Assembly (NCBI GenBank): GCA_014773175.1
Contig: VXCM01001517.1
Location: forward strand, 1-64,000
DNA: 64,000 nt
Source of the DNA: Lucifuga dentata
Lineage: Eukaryota > Chordata > Actinopteri > Ophidiiformes > Bythitidae
Reading direction: 5' to 3'
Shown: positions 48,501-59,609 of the stretch, piece by piece
Layout of the letters: each line of letters opens with the position of its first letter
How positions within the stretch are numbered: the first letter of the stretch is position 1
Notes under the pieces: generated by a model
What the model saw: the letters and a program-made list of their open reading frames with translations, nothing else
What the model was told of the DNA's origin: nothing
The model's database searches: none
Made by a program: the position numbers and the translations under genes

Positions 48501-49149
48501 CGGACATGCCCACCCACCAATGCTGCCAAGCGGTCTGGCCAGGGTACGTTCTCAAACTGGCCCCACCAGCGGGAAACCACTAGGGTCACATAGAAACCTG
48601 GCAAAAATAAGGCATTTGTTGACAAGCTGCAGCAATAGTTTTTAAGGACACAATATAAGATTGAGCCAGATTTAGATTAGCTGAGACAGTTACTAACAAC
48701 TCACCCAGCACAAAGGACACAGGGATGAGCTCTGCGTAGCGGTCACAGTATATCGACAGCTTCTCAAACAGCCTCTTCTGGTCATCGTTTAACACAAACC
48801 TGGTGACGGACATATTTAGTAAATTCCTTCTGTTATAACTCAGTAGAATGAAACTACCATTAAAACTGCACCACAATTTCATGTCAATGACCCCAAGAAA
48901 CCCCCAAATACAGGTTTAATACTGTTAATGTCTCTATATCTACAGACTGGAACATTAAAAATGTATATTAAGAATTACAGTTTTGTCTAAGAGATACCTA
49001 TAAACAATACTGAAGAAGTAGTAGAGAAGAGTGAAGATGATCAGCTCTCTGTAGAGCAGTTTATAGATGCTGCCCTTCCAGCGCAGAAGCAGGTGAAAGA
49101 AGGTACCCAGACCTGCATCAGCAACTCTGCGTGAATATGTAACCGTCAT
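45598..49149 (-). CDS. best1: bestrophin-1, calcium-activated chloride channel
   Basis: Nine exons on the minus strand, in gene order: 49149-48998, 48799-48705, 48597-48364, 47968-47814, 47689-47612, 47258-47106, 47005-46925, 46836-46685, 46582-45598. Phases agree throughout; the product is 694 residues (human 585). Bestrophins form pentameric plasma-membrane anion channels in retinal pigment epithelium and elsewhere. The start [15 protein letters not shown] is the conserved N-terminus. [15 protein letters not shown] holds the pore-neck helix. [20 protein letters not shown] and [12 protein letters not shown] follow. The calcium clasp EDDDD falls at 300-304, the same numbering as human. [17 protein letters not shown] and KEEMEFQ select BEST1 over BEST2. 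The last exon (985 bases) encodes a long tail ending in Ser/Thr/Asn-rich low-complexity sequence not seen in mammals. The gene is divergent from rab3il1. Confidence 0.94.
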
Positions 49150-49159
49150 TGCTGCCGCT

Positions 49160-50705
49160 TGCTGGCCAAGCCAACTGACTGTGGCCTGACATGAAGGAAA
49201 CCAGAGTGGTGCTGTTCTAAGTGCAGCTCCAATCTGACCAGCTCCAAATCACCAGTCGACCCGGATGTCTAAGTTGGTCACCTAACTGAAATTAAAAAGC
49301 AACGGAAAATAAAAGACTAAAATTAACTTTAGAAATAATTACTGCTCTCTCTCTCTGTAATCTGTTCGTTCAGATTTGTACACTCCTTCCGCCCCATTTT
49401 GAGATACAGGCCACTGAAGTCACATACAGCTGCAATCTATTTGCCATTTTTTTCTAATTAATTTTATAATTTTGCAGAAGTAAAATTTGCCAATAAAGTC
49501 TGAAGAGATATTTGCAGAGTTACATTATTACAATAATATTTGAAGACTTGTTTGTAGAGTAACAATCTGATTTAGTCAATAGATTGTTTTTGATTTTAAT
49601 TAAAAAAAAATGTCACTAAAGGACCATTTCACTGAAATGAATTGACTAAAACTAAAGTTGTGGTTATCAGTGAATATGAAAAAGAGCAGTCATCATACTC
49701 ACTGTATTTGTTGAGGTTTGTGGCAGTAGGCTGAGGCTCCATTGGAAATGCTGGAAAAAGGGACACAAGAAAGAAAAGAGCCAGGGTCTCCTGCACCTCC
49801 GGTCACTTGATGTGTTAATCTGTTTCAGTAACAAAGCTGCATTGTGCAACCAGGTCCTGTTAATCTGGACAAATCTGAGGGCAGCAGAGCACCTTCACTA
49901 CTACAAAAAAAATCTGGTCACAACATGAGCATTGTGTAGTTGTCAAATTTTGGATTTCTGGTTTCTGACCAAACTATACAACTTGTGTCATTTACACACA
50001 ATTTAATTTTCTGTCATTCTCTCATACACACACTGCTAAATTTGAACACATTCTAATTTGTGCACTTCAATGAACTTGCAGTGGGAAAACTAATATTCTG
50101 ATATGAAGCATTATTGTGTTTTAGGTCATGGAAAACTCTTATCAGGTGGAACTGTAGAACCTCCTGCTGGAAGGAATGTGTACAGCTGAGCTCTAACTTT
50201 CCAGAAGGTGTTCCAGAACCCTTCCTGTTGGTCTAATCAAAGACCAGCAGCAGGGCGAAGTGCAGACGCAAGGTACAGCCTGTTAAACTCTCAACAGGAT
50301 TTGCTTTAAACTGGAGCTGAGCAGAGTTTTGTAATGCTTTTTATATATTTTGATGCACTAACGCCAATTGGGAATCAAATTTTGACTACTTTGGTAAGTA
50401 TAACCTGTTTAGTTTTTTTTTTCATCAGCTAATATAGCATATAGTATCATGATACTCTTTCTTAAGGTGAATGTTATGTTTAGAGTGGATGTCTCTAATT
50501 CCTCCTGCAAAATAAGAGCCTGACCCCTTCCAGCTATGCACTGTTAGAGAGGGAACAGATATGTAGGATTAAAGATTATAGGCATCATGGCTGGTACACA
50601 TAGAATACAAGGCCTGGATGTAGATTTTAAGGAATTTCTGTTGGTTAATTCATTATCCTGTCATTATACAGTATGTTGTACTAAAACTCAGTACTCTTCT
50701 GTATT
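49160..50705. other. divergent intergenic region between best1 and rab3il1
   Basis: It contains the 5' flank of best1 (from about 49150 rightwards) and, towards rab3il1, an apparent untranslated exon ending at the strong donor TTTG|GTAAGTA (50392/50393). A TATA-like TTTTTATATATTTTG stretch lies near 50338, and a matching acceptor (ttttag) opens the exon at 50710. No other gene is seen. Confidence 0.5.
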
Positions 50706-50821
50706 TTAGGTGCTGGAGACCCACAGGCATCAGGGTCATCATACCCTTACAAGTTGTCTGTATAACATCCAACAGAAACCAGAGCCTGGAGCTGCTGATG
50801 GGTTTTTGAACTGCCTGAAAC

Positions 50822-53800
50822 ATGGATGCTTTTGAGGGAATTCATAGCATCCAGCTTTCCTCCTCTCCACCATCTGTAACCTCAGCTGGTCCAGGATATG
50901 AAGTTCTCAAAGCAGGAAGATCTGGAATAGCAGTATATTCCTCTTCAGTATTCTTTGGAACACCTGGGGTCCTGCTACAACCAGCAGCCAGACTCAAGTC
51001 CAGCAGGGAAACTGAGGAGGGTGGCTGTGCTGTTGGAAGGTACAATAATGGTGTCAAAATACTGAAGCTTTAGGGCAAGAAGGACAGCACCATCTTACTT
51101 ATATGGGTCCAATATAGTAAATCTATTGGTTAAAAATTAATTTTGGATGTAAAGTAGCAATACTAATAGAAAATTTAATTTCTTGGCTGTCCTTTGCTAC
51201 ATCAGATAATTGGCAGTGAAGTAGATATAATAAGGACTTGTTTAAACCCTGGCAGATTGTGAAACCTTGTTTGTCAAAATTGTGTTTCTCAGATCATCCG
51301 TCCAAGCTACATTAAAAATTGTACTGAGAACGGGACTAGAATTACATTGGTGGCCTAAAAACGTTTTGTTTTTAACCAGGTTTTTAGCTTTGTGGAATTC
51401 AAGTTTGTAAAACAGATATTTTACTGGGTGAGTGCTGTCACTGTCCAGATAAATCCAGGCATCAAAAGCCACTCTTATTAGACTAGTCATGCCTGGATTT
51501 TTCTGTCAGGTCTATATTAAAAACAGGACTAATAATTTGCACTGAAGGTTCAAAAACACTGATTTGAACCTTGTTCCAGATGTGAAAGCTTTATTGAAAT
51601 CTCGTGTTAACAAGTGTTAACAACACTGGTTAAACACAAATGTGTGTAAACAGAACTATTGCAGTACCCACTAAAAACGCGCCTGTTTGGACTGGGCCAA
51701 ACTTTATGGTGTGCGCCACAGCCTGCCATAAATACCCGTTAGGCGGAGCATATGCTACCCGGTCCTGCCACTGCGCCCGGAGCTTCTTCGGACCGGGTCG
51801 GACTTTATGGTGTGCGCTGCAGCCTGTCATAATTTTGTTCTGCACGTCCTCTTGAGGTAGCTTTGTTTGCTGTATGGGCCTGGTGGGGTTGGCACTGCCG
51901 CGCCTGGAGTGTATCCTCCAATAAACCTGCCGAATTTCGACTTCATACAGACAGACAGACAGACAAACTGTCTTTATAGATAGACAGACAATTGAACCAG
52001 GGAACATAGGACCCTGGGAACATACGCTCCCAATCATAGAAGTGTGAAATATGATGCATGTGTTATGTGGAACATGAAGGGAGGCTCGCTGAGCTCCGGA
52101 TGTTTTTTTCTTCTCGGGACGTTGGGAGTGGATGCGAGGTCACGTGACCGTTGATAGACCAGAGCCTGAGGAGGAGGACGCTGCTTTTCTTTACAGAGAA
52201 GATGTGGATCAGAAAATAAAAACAAGCGTCATCACACACACACACAAAAAAACTCTCCAACAAGACGGCAACAATAACTGATCATCTTCATCGCTTTTTA
52301 CCTGCAGACTGCTGCCGCTGCTGTTGTCGGTTGTCTTCGTCAACGTCCGCATTCCTGCTGTTCGTGTGACTAGCTCTGATTGAAACCGCTGACACTAGCT
52401 TCACTCAGATTGCTTATTTACTCCATTATTAATTTAACAAAAACAAAACAACAACAATAAGAGCTGAGGGAGGCTGGAGGAGAAAGGCTGGTAAACAGGG
52501 CGGGAGTTTGGCTGCAGGCTAATCGGGTAAGTGAAGTTTAGGGCGGATACACAGAGGAAACAAACCGTAACACAAAGTTGGGACAACTAGTTAGCTTTTG
52601 GGGGAAACAGTTTTAGGTTGCGACTAACAACAAGCCAAAGAAAAGGAGATGCTGAGATTGAGATGCAGTTTAAACTGGCCTGACGGGTCTTTAAAATTAG
52701 TTCGTGTTTGCTGTTCAAAATTCTGAATAAGTATAATGCGAAAAGTTATTTAACTCACTGATTGTCTCCATCACATCTTAATCTTAATCATTTTAGGAGT
52801 ATGTTTTGATGTCAACATAAACAGTTCTGTCTGAAATGCACACAAATCTTATTAAAAATAGAAATCTGGAGCATTGTAATGGTCATTAGTTTAATGACGT
52901 GTCATAACATTTCATTATTGTCTGACATCACGTTGTGCAGTTCAAAATACCGAATCAGCAATATAATGTGAAAAATCAATATGAATCAATACAAATAAAG
53001 ATCTTTATAATAATTCAGTTATTTATTACACACTCAGTCCTATAATGAAGATGTCTGATTAGAATTTTTATGTTTTGATATAAGTAACCTCAGATTAGTT
53101 CTTGGTGTTCATCCAGCTGGATATCCTTGACTTTATCCTTGAAAAAGTTAGGAATCTTGGGTCCTGTAGCATAAATTTGTAAAATATAAAATAAGCTATG
53201 TGATATTGCTTGAAAAAAATCATTACACAATGCTTTTCATTAAATTGATGATCTGTCTTCACTGCAACTCTCTTTAAGCCAACAGAAGAAGAGACAATGA
53301 AGCCTTGATGCCCCATCACTAACAATGTTGATTATACTTTTCCTTGTGGCCCTCTGAAGGTTGGTAGATCTGGATCCAGAGCCGGAGGCCAGAGTGGAGG
53401 GAGGAGACCAGGATGGGCCCCCCTCAGGCCAGAACCGTGATGGCCTCTCCCGGCTTCGGAGTTCCTCATTGGAAATCAGAGAAAAGGGCTCGGAGATCCT
53501 TAGGGAACAGCTTGATGCAGCAAAGAGGGTGTTGTAGCCTACTTCATGCTAACCTGCACACAAAGCAATGTGACCTAAAAAAACAAAACCAAAAACAGGG
53601 TCACAATGCTTTTGCCTTCCATTGTTAAATTTATCTAGTTGTGCTCTTTTCTCTTACATGTTTCAGGAACTCAATTTGAAAGACAAAGAGTGCGAACGTC
53701 TGTCTCAGGTCAGGGATCAGCTGGAGGAAGAGCTGGAGGAGCTTACTGCCAGTCTGTTTGAGGTGAGCAGTATTTATTAAGCTCTTCTGAGGGCACTGTA

Positions 53801-56718
53801 ATTTTGACAAGTACTTTTGGTAATGCTGATGAGGCAAAATAGTGACAAATATGATTAGGATTCATAACCAAAATCTTTAACTGTAATGCAACAAATTTAC
53901 TGTTATTCCTTTCAGCATGAGTGAATATGTAAAAATGACTTTTCATGCAAAGATTTCATGCTATTTTTTTATACCTACTGTATGAAGGCAAGAAATAATT
54001 TCTCAGAATGATTTACCTTGAAGTTGCCTTTTGTCTTGTTTTTAATAATCTCCATAACAGGAAGCTCATAAGATGGTGCGTGAAGCGAATGTCAAACAAG
54101 CAGCAGCAGAGAAACAGCTGAAGGAGGCTCAAGGGAAGGTGTGTTCAGTTCCACCTTGTTTTTGTTCTGTAAATATAACTCAGGTTGATGCCTAAAACGT
54201 GCTGAGATGGTTCCCAAAATGGCATCATTAATCAATTTTATCATAAATTGTGAAGTTATGTTTGTGAAGTTTTTTTTATACATTTGTCAGCAACAGTAAC
54301 ATGAGTATTTTTCTGTCTTAGCCGTTACTAATTTCCCAGTCATCATCACTTCCTCTCATCCTTCTCCATGTTGTTTCTGTGTCTGACTCCTAGATTGATG
54401 TTCTGCAAGCAGAAGTGACAGCCCTCAAGACTCTTGTGTTGACATCTACACCCTCTTCACCAAACCGCCAGCTGCATCCACAGCTTCTGTCTCCAGGTAC
54501 CAAGGGATCCTACAAACATAGCAGGGGCCACGTCCGCAACAAGAGCACTAGCACTACCTTTCCACCCTCACCTGGAAAACTAGAGCCCTCGTCACCTCCC
54601 ACTCAACCAGCAGCCAAAGAGGACAAAGAGGTGACCTGCTGCATTTGTACATTTGTCTCTCTTTTCATTCTGTTTCTCCAACCTTGGACTTGTGCACTCT
54701 GTGTTCTTAGCCCTTATTCTAGTTTCCAGTTCTTATCTGTTGCCACTCTCGGTTCTCCTTTTTCACCACTTTGTGTTTCTCTTTTTCTCAGTACTGATCC
54801 CTCCCTGTTGTGTTCTTCTGTCTCTTCCTCTGTCAGCCTGCTGTTCCTGCTCTCCTGTCTTTGATTCTCTGCTTGGTTCCTGGACACTCTGTCAGTGTGA
54901 CCTATGACCCTTATTGGCAGGAGCAGGGGGAGGGGTTAGGGACTGACAGTAGACAGGTAACTACATCTCTTCAACCAAGTAGCTGCCTGATATTGTTGCA
55001 GGTTATTGTTTGCTGGACTAGTGGCAGTTCCTACAGGCTGCCACTAGAGGGCCATGATTAATTAAAGTTCATTTCACTTCTGTCAGGTAATCAAAAAGTA
55101 GCTACATGTAGTAGAGACATTACGACAGAATGAGTGATGTATGTTTTCTCTTTACAGATGGACCCAATTCTCTATGCAGAATTTTTGACCTGGAAGGAGA
55201 AGCCGGATCTCGACCCTTCCTCTGCTTTCCTGAGTCGCATCTACAGGGAAGACATCAGCCCCTGCCTGTCCTTCACCAGATCTGAGGTAAAGATCTCAGC
55301 GTTTCTTTCCAGAACCACAATGCTGTTTTGAAAGTATGGTAATATTATGCATTCTTGTTCCTCCACAGCTGTCCCAGCTGGTGCAGAGTGCAGTAGAGAA
55401 CAACTCTTTGACTATTGAGCCTGTGGCCATGTCAGCATTACCCATGGTTAAAGCCTCAGCTGTAGAATGTGGAGGCCCTAAGTAAGTTAACATCTACGAT
55501 AATAATTATCCAGTCCTCCTTTTACCATTCACTGCCAAATAACATCAACATCAACACTGAAAATTCCCTCTTCCTGGTTGTGGTTTCTCCTCTTTATCAT
55601 TATTCAGATATGCCATTTGGTTTGTCATATATAAGGGGTTTTCACTGTCTTACCATGTATCTGAGGGGTTTAATCAAAGGGCACATTTCTAATCACTATC
55701 TGATTTCAAAATCTTTTTTCCAGTGGTTTTAGAGCAGCAATAGAAACGTAAGTCCACTCAGGAACTGATCACTTATTAACCTTTTTCACTAACACTAATT
55801 AGCATGATAACAACACAATTCAGACTTGTGAAAAGTTAGCAGAGGCATATGTTGAACCATGACTAAATCTGTTATTCATTGACACAGATTGGGGTTCTGC
55901 ATGTGTTGGGTAACATGAATGTAACCTAGAAATGTTTCTTCTTCCACTGACAAACACCACTGCTTTTTTCTGCTGCTCTTCTTAAACATATTTCTGTCTC
56001 CATTCAAAGCCTGAAATCTTTACTCTCATTTTATTCTTTTGAACTGCATTCAAAGTTAGGATTTGTCTCATTGTTAATACAAGAGGATACAACTCTTCAC
56101 TGTTTACTGAGTTACATAACAGTTTCTGTAGCTTTATATTTTAAAATTTGATTTTTCTCATCCTTGCAGAAAATGTGCATTAAGTGGCATGTCTCGACTC
56201 TGTCGGCATCGCATTAAACTTGGTGACAAGGGGAGCTATTATTACATCTCTCCGTCCAGCCGAGCACGGGTATAACCAATCACGTTCTCTCTGTAACGTC
56301 CAGTAGATACACTTGTTACTTTGATGTTACTGTTTGGTGATGATGCGTGTGATATGTGATCTTGTCCTCATTTTGCCCTACTAGGTCACGGCTGTGTGCA
56401 ATTTCTTTACTTATATCCGCTATATCCAGCAAGGCTTGGTAAGACATGATGGTAAGTTAACAGATATTTACATACATTCCAAGTATTATGTTTTTTAGTA
56501 AACACTGGTGTGGGTAAATGAGTGATATAATGAAACATGTCAGTGATGCCTCCTTTGCTTTGGTCTCTGAAAAGAGTTTTAATGATCTAAAGAAATGCTT
56601 TATCTGTTGCTTTTGTCTCTGACCCCATCCAGCCGAGCAGATTTTCTGGGAAGTGATGCGTCTCCGCAGAGAAATGACTATGGCAAAGTTAGGCTTCTAC
56701 CTCACTGACCAGGGTTAG
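50822..56718 (+). CDS. rab3il1: RAB3A-interacting protein like 1 (Rabin3-like, GRAB), Rab guanine nucleotide exchange factor
   Basis: Ten phase-consistent coding exons: 50822-51039, 53360-53528, 53667-53762, 54061-54138, 54394-54630, 55158-55286, 55369-55481, 56170-56269, 56385-56451, 56633-56718. They give 430 residues. The Sec2-type coiled coil that catalyses GDP release from Rab8/Rab3-class GTPases is clear: [18 protein letters not shown], then [11 protein letters not shown] and [12 protein letters not shown]. The C-terminal half has [32 protein letters not shown] and [19 protein letters not shown], as in RAB3IL1 and RAB3IP. The first exon ([18 protein letters not shown]) resembles the RAB3IP N-terminus and was accepted because its phase 2 donor fits the exon at 53360. 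I choose rab3il1 over rab3ip because of its position next to best1, as in human. Two optional in-frame cassettes are listed separately. Confidence 0.9.
51660..51990. repeat. GC-rich unexplained repeat with internal 43-bp duplication and (CAGA)n tail
   Basis: A 43-base unit at 51689-51731 recurs at 51790-51832 with about seven changes (core ACTTTATGGTGTGCG, then CAGCCTG). The block is GC-rich in an AT-rich setting and ends in (CAGA)n at about 51947-51966. It lies in the first coding intron of rab3il1. Its family is not recognised; a SINE-like or decayed retroelement is possible. Confidence 0.5.
52080..52526 (+). promoter_or_regulatory. second, GC-rich promoter and untranslated first exon of rab3il1
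   Basis: GGTCACGTGACC at 52138-52149 is a perfect 12-bp palindrome containing the E-box/CLEAR core GTCACGTGAC (USF, TFE-family). About 380 bases later a strong donor AATCGG|GTAAGTG (52526/52527) could join to the exon at 53360. No in-frame ATG follows in that exon, so this promoter would need another start. Confidence 0.4.
54921..54956 (+). other. rab3il1: possible 36-nt cassette exon of rab3il1
   Basis: Acceptor ttattggcag, then 36 bases encoding [12 protein letters not shown], then donor gtaact. It is phase 0 at both ends between exons ending 54630 and starting 55158. The pyrimidine tract is weak. Confidence 0.35.
55724..55747 (+). other. rab3il1: 24-nt micro-exon of rab3il1
   Basis: aatcttttttccag, then 24 bases, then gtaagtcc, a near-consensus donor. 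It is phase 2 to phase 2, so inclusion adds eight residues (NGFRAAIE) between GGP and KCALSG without changing frame. Skipping gives the GGPKKCALSG seen in human relatives. Confidence 0.6.
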
Positions 56719-58588
56719 ACGACCGAACAATGAACTCAAGCAACCCAACCACCACCAGGACAACAGGTTCCCAGGAACTTGGTTACTCAGACAAAAATTG
56801 GTATGACTGACCTAACAGGTCTTACAACAGTTTGGTGGACTTTTGGGATTGTGAAGCATTATGTCTGTAGCAGGGGTCAACGAACAAGGGAAGCAGAAAA
56901 TGTTTAGTGCCACTTTTTTGATATACAATAAGAATTTGAACCAGCACCGCTAGAAAGAAGTAAGATATACTGTGATTTGAAGATAGAGTATTATTCATGA
57001 ATTTGTAAAGGATATTTTGCCATATTGTACAGGTCAAGAAATTTAGTATTGTCTTCCACTCTTTCTCTCAGAAAGTGTTGAATATTTCTTTAGGTTTTTT
57101 TTTTTTTTTTTTTTTTTTGGTCTTATAATCTCTGAACCTCCCCGGCAGAGCACACACCTTTTCACCAGAACAGAATAGTTTCTGTGTATTACGTTTCAGG
57201 CATTCTAAACAATGAGTATCACACAGCATGAAAGCAGTCCTTAGACAGTTTAGTTGGTCTCTTATCTCTCTTATTTGAAATAGAGAATTTTATTGCGACA
57301 GATTAACAATATCCACATCTTTTTAAGCATCCCTTAATTATTTTGTGTCATCACCTCAAAAGCATGACAGCCAAGATTTTCTCTCAGCACAGCCTTAATT
57401 TTGCTGATACACTCTTGCACTACATATTTGAGAAGCTTTGTATGAAAACATAACCCAAGCACCTACAATTTGGTTACTGTCCTCATACGTCTTCTGAGAA
57501 AGAGCCTCATCTTAGGTTAGCTGGTCTGAACTATCTAGTCAAATATATAATTAATGGAACAGATATTACATTTCCACATTCAAACAGTGACAGCTGCACT
57601 GAGTAGTTGGAAAATAAGCTTTATTGCAGGTCGGATACAATATTAACAACTGTTACAACTGTAGTTTTGCATGTCTGCACAATATATACATAGAAGCCAT
57701 AAATAACTTTGCATGAATGCAGTACATAGCCATATTATGCAATGTATAATGGTTCTTTTACCTCATAGTATATAGTTTGTAATAGCCAATTTTTTTTATT
57801 TTTTTTATTTTATTTTTTTTATTTTTTTTTTTTACACATTGATGTTTGAAGGTAAAATGAAGAATATTGAGTGACTCAGTGCGATAACTACTTCTTGGCC
57901 TTAGCAAAGGCTTGGAGGTTCCTAATCTCTGAAATGATGATTCATTCTGTCCTCTTGTACATACACTCCATTAAAGACGAGGCCTTGTAGCCTGATTAAA
58001 TCATTATTGCACCATGTCTGATTTACAGCTTGTATTTGTATGAAACCTGATCATGCTTATTTGTCTAACTTTTAGCCTTTGTGGAGTTTCAGATTATGAC
58101 TCAGCACCCTGATTTATGTCCTTCCAGTAGAACTGGAAATCTAAGTGGCAATAGATTAATGTAATCACCAGGAACAGCCTGGTTACCCCAGTACAAAAAA
58201 ACCCCCCAAAAAAACCTTGCTACACACCCACAGTGGCCTAAGAGGTTTTCGAGCAGGAATGAGGAGGAATCCAAAATACTGAGAACGTATTTCACTCAGA
58301 GACATATTATGTGATGAAAATCTGTTTTGGGATCTGGAATTCTAGGACAACTTTAGTTTCCAGATTCAAAAGATCTTTGTAAGCCTGTTCAGTTTTCATG
58401 GCTTTGTCATACCAGATTACAACAAGACCTCAACTGTGAGACTTGTATAATGAAGGAGCACGGTCAGACTGCTCACGGTGACACGGCTTTTAACCAGAGG
58501 ATAAAAACCTGATATTAATCCGCTTTATAATAAACATGAGTAGGGATATCTACAGTGAGACACATTTTCACTTGTGCAGATTAGACAA
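56719..58588. other. rab3il1 3' region, convergent with tpo
   Basis: T-rich and A/T low-complexity tracts occur at 57094-57118 and 57790-57833. A minus-strand AATAAA (TTTATT at 57620-57625) is a candidate tpo 3' end. ATTAAA at about 57970 and AATAAA at 58529-58534 are candidates for rab3il1. No further gene is recognised. Confidence 0.45.
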
Positions 58589-59190
58589 TTAAAGGACTAT
58601 ACTGGTAAATTTGCATGTTTGAGCCCAGTAATTACAACCTGCATATGTGTTACGTTACTGCCAATTATTTTCCAAAATATAAAACCGTATTTTAGTTTTC
58701 CTGTTATTTTTTTCAAATCTGCTAATCTTTCAAAATCACATATTCATGTGATACAGCCATCTTACAATTCAATGTTTTGCTTGCTAACACCTACATGCAA
58801 GTGTAAAAGGTGAAGTAATTTTAAATTTCTCAGTAAAAGCAGTCTTCTCCTGGGGCAATATTCCATGGTGGAGACATACATTTTCTTGTATGTCTCTTGT
58901 AGCTCTGTGTTTAACACATTATATTAAGTAAGTTCAACAAAAAATGTAATAGACACTTTGTATGCTATGATGGATTGCTTATCTCAAGCACGTTTCAGGT
59001 TTCTACAAGATGATTTTTGTAGCGTGCTGGAACGAACTGAAACCAATGACGATCTGGAAGGTAGGAAAAACAATTTTAATATTTACCTCTCCAGTAGTAT
59101 ACTTTGGAAAATGGTTGGCAGTAATGTAACATGTATATGGGTTGTATTTATTGAGCTCAAACATGCAAAATCACAAGTATGGGCCTTTAA
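58589..59190. mobile_element. TTAA-flanked MITE, copy 5 (between rab3il1 and tpo)
   Basis: TTAAAGGACTATACTGG at the left and GTATGGGCCTTTAA at the right, with the same internal mirrored blocks (CCAATTATTTTCCAAAATAT on the left, TTGGAAAATGGTTGGCAG on the right) as the incenp copies. Confidence 0.7.
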
Positions 59191-59609
59191 ATACAGTTCA
59201 TAGTCCATATATAATTCAGTTTAAGGGCAACATTAGAACAATATTCTACTGCACTCTAAAAATAGTTGATTAAGTTTTTTCTTGGCAACATCCAGCACTT
59301 ACTAACTCTTCTTTCTTTGGGAAATATCTGAAAGAGAGAAAAAAAAAAATCAGATTCAAGTATTTATATTTTAAATCTAATGTCATAAAATATCTTGGCA
59401 TGTTCTCTTAGTACACTACTGTAAGTTTGAACAATGAATGATGTGTTTTTGTAATATTTCACCTGATAATTCACTGAATACGTATACCTTTATCAATAGT
59501 TAAATCAGTGTTCTGATCAGATTTGAGCCAACTACAGACTTTTTACGCAGTCCAATCTGCAGTTCTATAATTGTATAAAATAGGAAACTTCTAGGTCTGG
59601 TTCTGTTCA

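Noticed and set aside
51242..51490. 82-codon minus-strand frame in a rab3il1 intron
   Set aside because: Composition looks protein-like, but I recognise no family and see no promoter, splice sites or neighbouring exons.
53413..53628. 71-codon frame overlapping the second rab3il1 coding exon
   Set aside because: It is out of phase with the conserved coiled-coil reading frame and runs into the intron.
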